Positions 1 to 9,001 are shown, counted from the stretch's first letter. The stretch is DNA of 64,000 nt from Maricurvus nonylphenolicus (GCF_042854845.1 NZ_AP031498.1:1178001-1242000); one strand, 5' to 3'. Notes: a model not told the origin generated them from the sequence alone. Numbers and translations: made by a program.

Positions 1-1
1 C

Positions 2-418
2 GTTGTACGTGAATATACCGATCGTGGTGAGGCGATTCCGGGTTTGGGGCATCCACTATATAGAAGTGATGATTTACGGGCAGAAAGCCTGTTAAAAGTT
101 CAGCATGAACTGGATATTTTTGGTGAGAAATCAGAAATTTACGAAGCAATTCGTGTTCGTGCAGAACAAGAGTTTGATCGTGAGATCTCTCTTAACTGGC
201 CTGCACGTGTTGCCTGTATTGGTGCCGAACTGGATATGGCGCCGTTTGAATATACTGGCATTGCCGCTATTGCTTATATGCCTGCTCTGATTGCTCATAT
301 TCAGGAAGAGGTCACTGAAGGTGTACCGCTTCGCATTATACCTCCCATTATTAATGACTATACCGGTGTCCCAGAGCGTCCATTACCAGAACGCTTTGTA
401 AAGGTTGGTGCTAAGTAA
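2..418 (+). CDS. Citrate synthase-family protein, C-terminal fragment
   Basis: The reading frame is open from base 2 and ends at the TAA at 416-418, so the gene starts upstream of the window. The visible ~138 residues include the citrate-synthase-type stretch around GLGHPLY (residues ~14-20 of the fragment), followed by a DLRAESLL segment and a C-terminal MPALIAHIQEE helix, as in citrate synthase and citryl-CoA lyase-like proteins. Family members make or break a C-C bond next to an acyl-CoA. The stop overlaps the next start (TAATG), so it is co-translated with a beta-oxidation operon. That argues for a catabolic citryl-CoA-lyase-like role rather than TCA-cycle citrate synthase. The role is inferred, and the catalytic N-terminal part is out of view. 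Confidence 0.7.
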   Translation, partial: VVREYTDRGEAIPGLGHPLYRSDDLRAESLLKVQHELDIFGEKSEIYEAIRVRAEQEFDREISLNWPARVACIGAELDMAPFEYTGIAAIAYMPALIAHIQEEVTEGVPLRIIPPIINDYTGVPERPLPERFVKVGAK

Positions 419-864
419 TGGCTGCCAAGTATTTTGAAGAGTTTATCGAAGGTGAGGAATACACCACACCTTCGCGAACTGTATCGGAAGCCGACATTGT
501 GATGTTCAGTGCCTTGTCCTGGGACAACGCCTCCATGCACACCGATGAGGAATACGCCAAGCAGCAACCCTTTGGGCAGCGTATTGCCCAAGGATTGTTA
601 GTGATGTCGATGTATTCTGGCCTTAAGCAAAAGCTGGGTATTGTTGATGGTACCACCATTGGCTTTCTGGGAATGGAAGTGAACTTCCCTGGACCTGTCG
701 TAATTGGCGATACCATCACCGCAAAAATTTCAGTGGCGGAAACACGTCTTACCAGTAGGGGCGACCGCGGTATTGTGACATCGCGTTTTCAGATAATTAA
801 TCAGCGTGGCGAAGTGGCCGTAGAGGGTACCGAAAAGCTGATGATTATTTGTAAACCTGAGTGA
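418..864 (+). CDS. MaoC-family acyl-CoA hydratase
   Basis: A 148-residue single-hotdog protein. The hydratase-2 motif is present: Asp36 and His41 in a D-x4-H arrangement, then FGQRIAQG, which corresponds to the usual FG..IAHG turn. The family hydrates trans-2-enoyl-CoA to (3R)-hydroxyacyl-CoA in the cytoplasm. The start overlaps the upstream stop by one base, and the next gene begins 20 bp downstream, so it is in an operon. A second, more NodN-like MaoC protein lies at 3254. Some steroid pathways use two different MaoC chains as a heteromer, so these two could pair or act at separate steps. The family is secure; the substrate is not known. Confidence 0.85.
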   Translation: MAAKYFEEFIEGEEYTTPSRTVSEADIVMFSALSWDNASMHTDEEYAKQQPFGQRIAQGLLVMSMYSGLKQKLGIVDGTTIGFLGMEVNFPGPVVIGDTITAKISVAETRLTSRGDRGIVTSRFQIINQRGEVAVEGTEKLMIICKPE

Positions 865-884
865 ATAAAAGGTAGGTAAGGACT

Positions 885-2060
885 ATGCATACATCCTTCT
901 CAGATGAAGAGTTAGCGTTCCGCGATGAAGTCAGAGCCTTTATGCGCGAAAACTTCACGCCTGATCTCGCTCGCCGTCTTGCTTGCGACAAAACTTTTAA
1001 AGATGCCCAGGTCGAGTGGGAAAAGAAGCTTTTCGCCAAAGGCTGGATTGCCCCGAATTGGCCGGTTGAGTACGGCGGTACGGGTTGGACTGTTGCTGAA
1101 AAGTTTATCTTTGAATCCGAGCGCTCCGCTGCCGGTGCAGCGGATGTGATGCCATTTGGTTTGAAGATGTTGTCTTCGGTCATTCTGGGTTTTGGCAGTG
1201 AAGCGCAAAAACAACGCTTCCTGCCCAAAATTCTCAGCAGTGATGAGTGGTGGTGTCAGGGATATTCCGAGCCGGGTGCCGGTTCGGATCTGGCAGCACT
1301 GAAAACCAGTGCTGAACTGGATAACGGTGAGTATGTGGTTAATGGCCACAAAATCTGGACCAGTTATGCCCACTATGCCGATTGGATTTTCTGTTTGGTG
1401 CGTACCAGCAAGGAAGCCAAAAAACAGCAGGGTATCAGTTTCCTGTTAATTGATATGAATACGCCGGGTATCACTGTTAAACCGATTGTATCTATCGATG
1501 GTCGTCACACCTTAAACGAAGTTTTCTTTGATGATGTGCGTGTGCCGGTTGAAAACCTGATCGGTGAGCCGGGTAAAGGCTGGACCTATGCCAAAGCACT
1601 ATTAACCCATGAGCGTTCCATGGCTGGTGTGGCAGATTCCAAGCGTGATATGCGCGAGATCCGTGAATGGGCCAAGCAGGAAATTAACGGCGGCAAGCCG
1701 TTGCTTGAAGATCCTCTGTTCCGCAAGCGTTTAACCGATGTGGAAATTGATTTGATGGCTTTGGAATATACCGAGCTTCGCACGCTGGCCAAAGCCATGA
1801 AAGGGCAGGGCCCGGGTACCGAGTCTTCCATCCTGAAAATCAAAGGCACCGAGATTCAACAGGCCATGCAAGAACTGCGTATGGATCTGGCGGGTTACTA
1901 CGCAGGCATTGTGCCGGGTGAACTCTCCCCAGAAGACACAGGCCATGAGTTTGGTAGCTCTGCCCGTGAGAAGTATATGTACGGCCGTGCATCAACCCTC
2001 TATGGCGGTTCCAATGAAATTCAACGGGGCATTATTGCCAAGTTTGTTTTAGGTCTTTAA
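885..2060 (+). CDS. Acyl-CoA dehydrogenase, catalytic-type subunit
   Basis: A 391-residue flavin acyl-CoA dehydrogenase: N-terminal helical domain, middle beta domain with the GYSEPGAGSDLA flavin/substrate loop (~residue 130), and C-terminal helical domain ending in YGGSNEIQRGIIAKF. The C-terminal position that carries Glu in MCAD-type enzymes is Gly here (YGG), but a Glu is present at residue 243 in a THERS context. That is where FadE26-like and IVD-like enzymes place the base. The next gene encodes a second dehydrogenase that lacks both possible Glu residues. This matches the alpha2beta2 dehydrogenases known from actinobacterial steroid degradation. An RBS (GGTAAG) precedes the ATG. The acyl substrate is unknown; a polycyclic or branched acyl-CoA is plausible. 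Confidence 0.88.
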   Translation: MHTSFSDEELAFRDEVRAFMRENFTPDLARRLACDKTFKDAQVEWEKKLFAKGWIAPNWPVEYGGTGWTVAEKFIFESERSAAGAADVMPFGLKMLSSVILGFGSEAQKQRFLPKILSSDEWWCQGYSEPGAGSDLAALKTSAELDNGEYVVNGHKIWTSYAHYADWIFCLVRTSKEAKKQQGISFLLIDMNTPGITVKPIVSIDGRHTLNEVFFDDVRVPVENLIGEPGKGWTYAKALLTHERSMAGVADSKRDMREIREWAKQEINGGKPLLEDPLFRKRLTDVEIDLMALEYTELRTLAKAMKGQGPGTESSILKIKGTEIQQAMQELRMDLAGYYAGIVPGELSPEDTGHEFGSSAREKYMYGRASTLYGGSNEIQRGIIAKFVLGL

Positions 2061-2081
2061 TCCGCCCAGGAGTAGATAAGT

Positions 2082-3218
2082 ATGGATTTCGATCTTACCC
2101 AAGAGCAACAAATGCTCAAAGACAGTGTCTCGCGTTTTACGCAAGAGACGTATGACTTTGAAATACGACGCAAGATTGTCGAATCTGATAAAGGTACCAG
2201 CCAGGAAATCTGGTCACAGTTTGCCGAGCTAGGTTGGCTGGCGGTGCCATTTCCTGAAGCTCAGGGTGGTATGGGCGGCAGTGCGGTTGACCTGATGGTA
2301 CTGATGGAAGCCTTTGGTAAAGGGCTGGTTAGCGAACCATTTGTTACCAGCGCACTGTTGTTCGGTGGCCTGTTAAGTCAGAGCAATAACAGCGACAAAT
2401 TTCTCAATATTATTGAAGCGCTTATTGCCGGTAATCTGCACGGTAGCTTCGCGTATCTGGAGCGTCAAAGCCGATTTGAGCTTTTTGATGTAAAAACCAC
2501 GGCCAAGCGTCAGGACAATGCGTTTATTCTTAATGGTGAAAAAACCGTTGTATTTAACGCTCAAAACACTGACAAGCTGATTGTGCTGGCCAGAACCGGT
2601 GGCAGTCAAACCGATGAGTTAGGTGTGTCTTTGTTTTTGGTTGACCGAGATGCCGAAGGGATTTCCCTGACGCCTTACCAGCTGATGGACGGCCAGAAGG
2701 TGGCCAACATTACCTTTAATAACGTGGTTGTGTCTGAGCAGGCTGTGGTTGGTCATATTGATCAAGCCGCAGGCTTGGTTAAGAAAGTGATCAACCATGC
2801 CCGGGTTGCCATTTGTGCCGAAGCGGTTGGCACTATGGAAAAGCTTTACACCGCGACCGTAGAGTATTCCAAAATCCGTAAGCAGTTTGATACACCTATT
2901 GGTTCCTTCCAGGTGTTGCAACACCGTATGGCCGATATGTTTATCGAATATGAGCAAGCTAAATCCCTGTTGTTCCGAACCGTGTGTTCTATGGATGAAC
3001 AGAGTGATGAGATTGAAAAGAACATTCTCGCACTGAAAACCTTGATAGGTCGTATCGGCAAAAAGATTGGCGGTGATGCTATCCAGATTCACGGCGGCAT
3101 GGGGGTCACCGATGAGTTGGATATTGGTCACTATGTCAAACGCCTGATGACCATTAATACCACGTTTGGTGATATGGATTACACCCAGCAGCGTTTCGCT
3201 GATTATCTACTGGGTTAA
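2082..3218 (+). CDS. Acyl-CoA dehydrogenase, probable non-catalytic partner subunit
   Basis: A 378-residue acyl-CoA dehydrogenase starting 21 bp after the previous dehydrogenase. The overall fold signature is intact: N-terminal FDLTQEQQMLKDSV, and an RKQFDTPIGSFQ segment in the C-terminal domain. Both usual positions of the catalytic Glu are lost. The position matching Glu243 of the partner is Ala240 (HARV), and the C-terminal YEG position is replaced by TFGD. In FadE-type heterotetramers one chain supplies the base and the other does not, so this is most likely the structural subunit of a complex with the 885-2060 product. The missing residues are seen in the sequence; complex formation is inferred. 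Confidence 0.85.
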   Translation: MDFDLTQEQQMLKDSVSRFTQETYDFEIRRKIVESDKGTSQEIWSQFAELGWLAVPFPEAQGGMGGSAVDLMVLMEAFGKGLVSEPFVTSALLFGGLLSQSNNSDKFLNIIEALIAGNLHGSFAYLERQSRFELFDVKTTAKRQDNAFILNGEKTVVFNAQNTDKLIVLARTGGSQTDELGVSLFLVDRDAEGISLTPYQLMDGQKVANITFNNVVVSEQAVVGHIDQAAGLVKKVINHARVAICAEAVGTMEKLYTATVEYSKIRKQFDTPIGSFQVLQHRMADMFIEYEQAKSLLFRTVCSMDEQSDEIEKNILALKTLIGRIGKKIGGDAIQIHGGMGVTDELDIGHYVKRLMTINTTFGDMDYTQQRFADYLLG

Positions 3219-3253
3219 TGAGATAAAGATATAAAGATATAAAGAGATTGGTA

Positions 3254-3715
3254 ATGACTACAACGATTAAGAAAGAAGATATTGAAAAGTACATTGGTCA
3301 CCAGGCTGAACCTACGCCGTGGCACACCGTTGATCAGGATCAGATTGATCAGTTTGCCGAGTGTACCCTGGATCGTCAGTTTATTCATGTTGATCCGGAA
3401 AAAGCCAAAGACTCACCGTTTGGCTCCACCATAGCCCACGGTTTTTTAACCCTGTCGATGCTGTCGCATTTTGCTGAGAGTTACAGCCTGGTGATTGAAG
3501 GCATCTTTATGGGCGTTAACTCCGGTTTCGATAAGGTACGTTTTCTGGCACCGGTTAAAGTCGGCAGCCGTATTCGCGGCCACGCCAAGTTCCTTTCCAT
3601 CGACGAGAAAAGTCCAGGCCAGTACCGCATCAAAGCGGAAGTAACCGTTGAAATTGAAGGTGAAGACAAGCCGGCTCTGATCGCCGAGTGGATCAGTATT
3701 CAGATGGTCGCCTGA
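3254..3715 (+). CDS. MaoC/NodN-like acyl-CoA hydratase
   Basis: A 153-residue hotdog protein with Asp40 and His45 (D-x4-H) followed by FGSTIAHG, an intact hydratase-2 signature. The frame could open six bases earlier at TTG (3248), but the ATG at 3254 has AAAGAG about 7 bp upstream and is preferred. It resembles the NodN branch of the MaoC family more than the hydratase at 418 does. It lies between the paired acyl-CoA dehydrogenases and an MFE-2-like SDR, the natural order for dehydrogenation, hydration and oxidation of an enoyl-CoA. The short A/T-rich repeat ATATAAAGATATAAAGA just upstream is unremarkable. Confidence 0.85.
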   Translation: MTTTIKKEDIEKYIGHQAEPTPWHTVDQDQIDQFAECTLDRQFIHVDPEKAKDSPFGSTIAHGFLTLSMLSHFAESYSLVIEGIFMGVNSGFDKVRFLAPVKVGSRIRGHAKFLSIDEKSPGQYRIKAEVTVEIEGEDKPALIAEWISIQMVA

Positions 3716-3759
3716 TTATCTACAGAATGACATAACAGATTTAACGTTGAGAAAATACT

Positions 3760-4677
3760 ATGACAATTAATTTAGACGGCAAAGTTGCCATTGTTACCGG
3801 TGCCGGTAATGGCCTGGGGCGTTCCCATGCGCTGGCTTTAGCCGCACGTGGTGCCAAGGTTGTTGTGAACGAACTGGGTGGCGATCGCACCGGTGTAGGT
3901 AAATCTTCTGCCCCTGCTGAAGAAGTGGTCAAGCTTATTACTGAAGCGGGCGGTGAAGCTTTTCACCACGGCGCCAATGTAACCAACTACGCCGAAGTTG
4001 AGGATATGGTTCAGCAGACCATGGATAAATGGGGCCGGGTCGATATTCTTATTAACAACGCCGGTATTCTGCGTGATAAGTCGTTTGCCAAAATGCCGCT
4101 TGAAGATTTTCAGGCCTGTGTCGATGTGCATTTGATGGGCTCGGTAAATTGTACCAAAGCCGTTTGGGGGATTATGCGTGAGCAGGAATACGGTCGCGTG
4201 GTGATGACTACCTCCTCCAGTGGTATGTACGGTAACTTCGGTCAGGCTAACTACGGTGCCGCCAAAATGGGCGTGCTGGGCTTGATGAATACGCTGGTAC
4301 AAGAAAGTGCCAAGTACGATATTGCCATCAACGCCCTGGCGCCAACCGCAGCCACGCGTATGACCGAAGGCTTAATGCCGGAAGACTTCACCAAGCTGTT
4401 ATCACCAGAGGCTGTGACTGCTGCAGCGGTGTATCTGTGTTCTGATCAAGCGCCTAACAATACCATTCTGTGCGCCGGCGCTGGCGGTTATGCCGTTGCA
4501 GCCATGTATGAAACCGATGGCATTTTCCTGTCACCTGAAGAACAAAATCCAGATGTGATTGCCGAGCGCTGGGATGAAATTACCGATACCAGCAAGAATG
4601 CAAAACTGGCATCCGGTGCAGAACAAAGTCAAAAGTTTGTTTTAAAAGCCCTGGCGGAATTGGAAGCGCAAAGCTGA
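3760..4677 (+). CDS. SDR 3-hydroxyacyl-CoA dehydrogenase, HSD17B4/MFE-2 type
   Basis: A 305-residue classical short-chain dehydrogenase: TGAGNGLG nucleotide loop at residues 13-20, NNAG around residue 105, and the active-site YGAAK with Tyr165 and Lys169. The insert after beta-2 (NELGGDRTGVGKSS) and the INNAGILRDKSF segment are typical of the N-terminal domain of peroxisomal multifunctional enzyme type 2. That domain oxidises (3R)-hydroxyacyl-CoA to 3-ketoacyl-CoA with NAD. The ~60-residue C-terminal extension also fits that group. Together with the two MaoC proteins it recreates MFE-2 chemistry on separate chains. A close paralogue lies at 20584. Substrate unknown. Confidence 0.87.
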   Translation: MTINLDGKVAIVTGAGNGLGRSHALALAARGAKVVVNELGGDRTGVGKSSAPAEEVVKLITEAGGEAFHHGANVTNYAEVEDMVQQTMDKWGRVDILINNAGILRDKSFAKMPLEDFQACVDVHLMGSVNCTKAVWGIMREQEYGRVVMTTSSSGMYGNFGQANYGAAKMGVLGLMNTLVQESAKYDIAINALAPTAATRMTEGLMPEDFTKLLSPEAVTAAAVYLCSDQAPNNTILCAGAGGYAVAAMYETDGIFLSPEEQNPDVIAERWDEITDTSKNAKLASGAEQSQKFVLKALAELEAQS

Positions 4678-4740
4678 TAACCGGCAATCGACTCAATCCG
4701 GGGTTGTGTGCCCCGGTGATTTACTTGAAAGGAATATTCC

Positions 4741-5922
4741 ATGAAAGAAGCAGTAATCGTATCCGCAGCGCGCACGCCCATCGGCAAAGCCTATCGCGGT
4801 GCATTTAATAATCTGGAAACCCCATCGTTGTCTTCTTACGCTGTTGAGGCGGCTATTGCCCGTGCCGGTATTGAAACCGGTGAGATTGATGACTGTATTT
4901 TTGGTGCTGCTATTCAGCAGGGTTCGCAGGGTGCTAACCTGGGCCGTCAGGTTGCACTGGCTGCTGGTCTGCCGGTAAACGTTGCTGGCATGACGGTTGA
5001 TCGTCAATGTTCATCCGGTTTGATGTCCATTGCCGCCGGTGCAAAACATATTATGGTTGATGGTGCGCCAGTTGTACTGGCCGGTGGTGCTGAATCTATC
5101 AGCCTGGTACAGAACGAGCATATGAACCTGCACCGTATGGTTGACCCAAAGGTAATGGCCAACTCGCCCAATATTCATATGCCGATGCTGGATACCGCCG
5201 AAGTGGTAGCCAAGCGTTACAACATTTCTCGTGACGCGCAGGATGAATATTCTCTGCAATCCCAACAGCGTACCGCCATTGCGCAACGTGACGGTTTGTT
5301 TGACGACGAAATCGTACCGGTAACCGCCAACAAACTGGTGATGAACAAAGAAACCGGTGAGACCAGCGAAGAGCAGGTGACGCTGACTAAAGACGAAGGC
5401 AACCGTCCAGAAACCAGCATTGAAGGTTTGGCTGGATTAAAAACCGTGCGCGAAGGCGGCACCATTACCGGTGGTAATGCCTCGCAACTGTCTGACGGTG
5501 CCGCAGCCGTGGTGATGATGGATGCGCAATTAGCGCAGCAACGCAATATCGAACCGCTGGGTATTTATCGCGGTATGAGCGTCGCCGGTTGTGAGCCCGA
5601 TGAAATGGGTATTGGTCCCATCTACGCGATTCCCAAGTTGTTAAAACGCCACAACCTGACCATGGATGATATTGGTCTTTGGGAATTAAACGAAGCCTTT
5701 GCCGTTCAGGTTCTGTACTGCCGCGACAAGCTGGGTATCCCCAATGAAAACCTCAATGTGAATGGTGGTGCAATTTCTATTGGTCACCCCTATGGCATGA
5801 GTGGCACACGTATGGTGATGCACGCGCTGATGGAAGGTAAACGTCGCGGTGTGAAATACGTAGTGGTCACCATGTGTATTGGCGGTGGCATGGGCGCTGC
5901 TGGCCTGTTCGAAGTGGTATAA
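4741..5922 (+). CDS. Acetyl-CoA C-acyltransferase (thiolase)
   Basis: A 393-residue thiolase with the full catalytic set: nucleophilic Cys90 in DRQCSSG, NEAFA loop (~residue 318), His349 in GHPYG, and Cys379 in MCIGGG. It should cleave a 3-ketoacyl-CoA to acetyl-CoA plus a shortened acyl-CoA. The Tyr in GHPYG, where most thiolases have Ile, is a small divergence seen in FadA5/FadA6-like subgroups. It follows the SDR by 63 bp and precedes another acyl-CoA dehydrogenase by 18 bp, so it serves the same catabolic operon. GAAAGGAATATT before the ATG is a good RBS. Confidence 0.9.
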   Translation: MKEAVIVSAARTPIGKAYRGAFNNLETPSLSSYAVEAAIARAGIETGEIDDCIFGAAIQQGSQGANLGRQVALAAGLPVNVAGMTVDRQCSSGLMSIAAGAKHIMVDGAPVVLAGGAESISLVQNEHMNLHRMVDPKVMANSPNIHMPMLDTAEVVAKRYNISRDAQDEYSLQSQQRTAIAQRDGLFDDEIVPVTANKLVMNKETGETSEEQVTLTKDEGNRPETSIEGLAGLKTVREGGTITGGNASQLSDGAAAVVMMDAQLAQQRNIEPLGIYRGMSVAGCEPDEMGIGPIYAIPKLLKRHNLTMDDIGLWELNEAFAVQVLYCRDKLGIPNENLNVNGGAISIGHPYGMSGTRMVMHALMEGKRRGVKYVVVTMCIGGGMGAAGLFEVV

Positions 5923-5940
5923 ATTCAACGAGGTATTCAC

Positions 5941-7713
5941 ATGTTTGAATATAAAGCCCCGTTGCGGGATGTTCGTTTTGTATTGGATGAGTTGCTGGAA
6001 TGCGATAAGCATTACCAATCGCTACCGGGGGGTGATGATATTACCCCTGAGTTACGCGAAGCGATTTTTAATGAAGCGGCAAAATTTTCTGAGCAGGTAT
6101 TGGCGCCTATTCGTCGTAGTGGTGATGAAGAGGGTTGTACCTGGCATGAAAGCGGCGTCACAACACCCACCGGTTTTAGTGAGGCCTACGATCAATACGT
6201 TGAAGGTGGCTGGCCCAGTTTAAGTATGCCGACTGAGTTCGGCGGCCAGGGTCTTCCGTTGTCTGTAGATTTGGTGTGTGGTGAATTTTCCGGCCAGGCT
6301 AACCAGGCCTGGGCTATGTACCCGGGGTTGTCTGCCGGTTGTCGTATGACAATCAGTGCTCACGGCAGTGATGAGCAAAAGCAAACCTACTTGCCAAAAA
6401 TGGTATCAGGTTTGTGGACCGGCACCATGTGCTTAACCGAACCCCAGTGTGGTAGTGATTTAAGCTTCCTGAAAACCCGCGCCGCTCCCAATGCCGATGG
6501 CAGCTATGCCATTACCGGTACCAAGATCTTTATCAGTGCCGGTGAGCATGATATGTCAGAGAACATTGTTCACTTGGTCTTGGCCAGAACGCCAGATGCA
6601 CCTGCAGGTACCAAAGGCATCTCTTTGTTTATTGTGCCCAAGTTTAATCCAACGGCGAATGGCGAAGCAGGCGAGCGTAATCAAGTTAACTGCGGCTCAC
6701 TCGAGCACAAAATGGGTATTCACGCCAATGCCACCTGTGTGATGAACTTTGATGGCGCCACGGGCTATCTGATTGGTGAGCTTAACCGCGGTTTGCACTG
6801 CATGTTTACCTTTATGAACACTGCGCGTATTGGTACGGCTTCGCAGGGCATGAACCATGCAGAAGTGGCGCTACAAGGTGCAATGGGTTACGCCCATGAG
6901 CGTGAAGCTGGTCGTTCACTCACCGGTGTTAAAGCACCAGAGCGCCCGGCAGATCCTCTGATTGTTCATCCTGATGTACGTCGCATGTTGTTAACCATCC
7001 GTGCCTTTGCAGAAGGTGGTCGTGCTTTTGCCCATTACCTGGCGCAACTGTCTGACCATGAAATGCGCTCCGAGGGTGACAAGCAACAACAGGCTGCTGA
7101 TTTACTTTCCTTCCTGACGCCGATTGCCAAAGGCTTTATGACCGAGACCGGTTTGGAAGCCGCCAACCTGGGTATGCAGGTGTACGGTGGTCACGGATTC
7201 ATTCGTGAGTGGGGTATGGAGCAAAACGTGCGTGATGCACGCATTGCGACACTCTATGAAGGTACTACCGGTATTCAATCTCTCGATCTGTTAGGCCGCA
7301 AAGTCATGGCGGATGCCGGCCAGAAGTACAAAGAGCTGGTTGAGATGATCAAGTGGGATTGCGAAACCATGGACGATGAGTTTTCCGGCCCGCTGTTGGA
7401 AAAACTTGAAGAGTGGCAAAACCTCACCACCATTGTGGGTGAGAAAGCCATGGCGAATCTGGATGAGTTAGGCGCATCGGCTGTGGATTACATGATGTAC
7501 AGCGGCTACGTGATCTTTGCCTGGTTATGGGGCCGTATGGGGACTATAGCCAAAGACAAGCAGGCGCAGGAAAGTTTCTACACAATGAAACTCACCACAG
7601 CACAGTTCTACTTTAGCAAGATCTTGCCGCGCACACTAACCCATAAAGCCTGTGTTGAAGCGGGGATAGCTTCGATTATGACAATGGAAGATCAGGACTT
7701 CCGTTTGTATTAA
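5941..7713 (+). CDS. Acyl-CoA dehydrogenase, long DmdC-like type
   Basis: A 590-residue acyl-CoA dehydrogenase, about 200 residues longer than the two upstream because of an extra C-terminal helical domain. The middle-domain loop CLTEPQCGSDLS is present, and the base is Glu440 in LYEGTTGIQSLD, the MCAD-type position. The length and motifs match the group containing 3-methylmercaptopropionyl-CoA dehydrogenase (DmdC) and other stand-alone homodimeric dehydrogenases. In this operon it more likely desaturates an intermediate of the same pathway than a DMSP product, because no other Dmd gene is present. It is a third, independent dehydrogenase next to the heteromeric pair. Confidence 0.87.
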   Translation: MFEYKAPLRDVRFVLDELLECDKHYQSLPGGDDITPELREAIFNEAAKFSEQVLAPIRRSGDEEGCTWHESGVTTPTGFSEAYDQYVEGGWPSLSMPTEFGGQGLPLSVDLVCGEFSGQANQAWAMYPGLSAGCRMTISAHGSDEQKQTYLPKMVSGLWTGTMCLTEPQCGSDLSFLKTRAAPNADGSYAITGTKIFISAGEHDMSENIVHLVLARTPDAPAGTKGISLFIVPKFNPTANGEAGERNQVNCGSLEHKMGIHANATCVMNFDGATGYLIGELNRGLHCMFTFMNTARIGTASQGMNHAEVALQGAMGYAHEREAGRSLTGVKAPERPADPLIVHPDVRRMLLTIRAFAEGGRAFAHYLAQLSDHEMRSEGDKQQQAADLLSFLTPIAKGFMTETGLEAANLGMQVYGGHGFIREWGMEQNVRDARIATLYEGTTGIQSLDLLGRKVMADAGQKYKELVEMIKWDCETMDDEFSGPLLEKLEEWQNLTTIVGEKAMANLDELGASAVDYMMYSGYVIFAWLWGRMGTIAKDKQAQESFYTMKLTTAQFYFSKILPRTLTHKACVEAGIASIMTMEDQDFRLY

Positions 7714-7740
7714 TGATGAAAATGACCAGAGGTGATACCT

Positions 7741-8868
7741 ATGTATACAGAGCTATGTAAGAAACTTGATATCGATGTTCCCATTTTTGCATTCACCCAT
7801 TGTCGTGATGTTGTTGTTGAAGTAAGCAAGGCGGGTGGTATCGGTGTTTTTGGTGCTGCATTTGTCAACAGCCTGGAGGAACTCAAAGAAGAGTTAGACT
7901 GGATTGATGCCCACATCGGTGACCATATCTATGGCTTCGATATTGTTATTCCCAATAACGCGGTAGGCCAGGGCAGTGGCATGTCTGCGGCAGAGCAGGA
8001 AAACAAGTTGTGGGAGATGATTCCGCAAGAGCATACCGACTTCACCAATAAAATGATTGATGAACACGGTGTGCCCCAGTGGCATGACGACTCACGCCCA
8101 CCCATGGGCGCGTGGACCATGGAGCAGGTGATGCCCATGCTGGAGGATGCCTTAAAGCGCCCCAAGTGTAAGGTGATTGTTAACGCCTTGGGTACACCGC
8201 CAGACCATGTCACTAAAATGGTTCAGGACAGCGGACGTTTAATCGGTGCACTTACCGGAACTAAAAAACACGCTAAGGCACATAAAGAAGCCGGTTTAGA
8301 CTTTATCGTTGCTAACGGCAGTGAGGGTGGTGGCCACTGTGGTGAAATTGGCAGTATTGTCTGCTGGCCAGAATTGGTTGATGCCGTTGCGCCTATGCCC
8401 GTTATTGCTGCCGGTGGTATTGGTAACGGCAGACAAATGCTGGCTGCCATGGGCATGGGCGCTGCGGGTGTGTGGACGGGTTCTTTATGGTTAACCGTAG
8501 AAGAAGCCCATGCACAGATGGCTCAAAAAGAGTCTTACCTGAAAGCGGAATCAACCGATGCGGTTACCACCAAATCCTGGACTGGTAAAAACTGTCGTCT
8601 GCTGCGTAACGACTGGTCAGAAGCCTGGAAAGATCCCGCTAACCCTGATCCACTGCCGTTCCCACTGCAGTTGTTGTTAACCTCAGACCTAAGAAGACGT
8701 AGTGCCATGTACGCTTCTGCCGGTGATACCCAAAAGATTGCCGACAATGGCTGCGGTCAGGTTATCGGTCAGATCAATGAAATTGAATCCTGTCGAGGTG
8801 TTGTTTCCAGACTGATTGGCGAGTACGTCGATGCTCTGGAAGCGCTCAATGGCTTAATGCCAGAGTAA
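7741..8868 (+). CDS. NMO/IpdC-like FMN flavoprotein
   Basis: A 375-residue TIM-barrel flavoprotein of the nitronate monooxygenase / FabK family. The FMN-binding parts are visible: VANGSEGGGHCGEIGS around residue 190, then PVIAAGGIGNGRQ and a GAAGVWTGS phosphate-binding turn. The upstream GTG (7732) is in frame, but it lies inside the RBS (AGAGGTGA) of the ATG at 7741, so 7741 is the start. Relatives in bacterial steroid C/D-ring degradation (IpdC/ScdK) work on CoA-bound ring intermediates rather than nitro compounds. The CoA-metabolism context here favours such a redox role. It is the last gene before a terminator-like hairpin at 8967. Confidence 0.8.
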   Translation: MYTELCKKLDIDVPIFAFTHCRDVVVEVSKAGGIGVFGAAFVNSLEELKEELDWIDAHIGDHIYGFDIVIPNNAVGQGSGMSAAEQENKLWEMIPQEHTDFTNKMIDEHGVPQWHDDSRPPMGAWTMEQVMPMLEDALKRPKCKVIVNALGTPPDHVTKMVQDSGRLIGALTGTKKHAKAHKEAGLDFIVANGSEGGGHCGEIGSIVCWPELVDAVAPMPVIAAGGIGNGRQMLAAMGMGAAGVWTGSLWLTVEEAHAQMAQKESYLKAESTDAVTTKSWTGKNCRLLRNDWSEAWKDPANPDPLPFPLQLLLTSDLRRRSAMYASAGDTQKIADNGCGQVIGQINEIESCRGVVSRLIGEYVDALEALNGLMPE

Positions 8869-8966
8869 TAACCGCTGAACCATTTTTGGCAGTCTGTGTA
8901 AGGAAAAAGTGTAAACGCTTTTTTGGGACACAAGAGGCCAAGTTAATATCTTTCAATAGACTGCCA

Positions 8967-9001
8967 GCCTCTGCTTCCTATCGTGGAGCAGGGGCCTTTT
9001 T
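8967..9001 (+). terminator. Rho-independent terminator-like hairpin, also leader of the thioesterase
   Basis: GCCTCTGCT (8967-8975) pairs with AGCAGGGGC (8987-8995) with one G-T wobble and an 11-base loop, followed by CTTTTT. This is a good intrinsic terminator for the operon ending at 8868. It ends only 17 bp before the next start, so the thioesterase must be reached by read-through or from a promoter inside 8870-8965. Confidence 0.7.

Noticed and set aside
912..1373. Minus-strand open frames of 120-155 codons within the acyl-CoA dehydrogenase
   Set aside because: Shadow of a well-supported gene; no RBS and a protein composition unlike real proteins (rich in His, Arg and Thr).
5941..7713. 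Naming the long dehydrogenase dmdC (DMSP degradation)
   Set aside because: The length and motifs fit, but no DmdA, DmdB or DmdD gene is present and the operon is of another kind.
418..8868. Calling Region A a steroid C/D-ring degradation (Scd/Ipd) operon
   Set aside because: Several families match, but the diagnostic CoA-transferase-like IpdA/IpdB pair is not visible in this window. The assignment stays a possibility.
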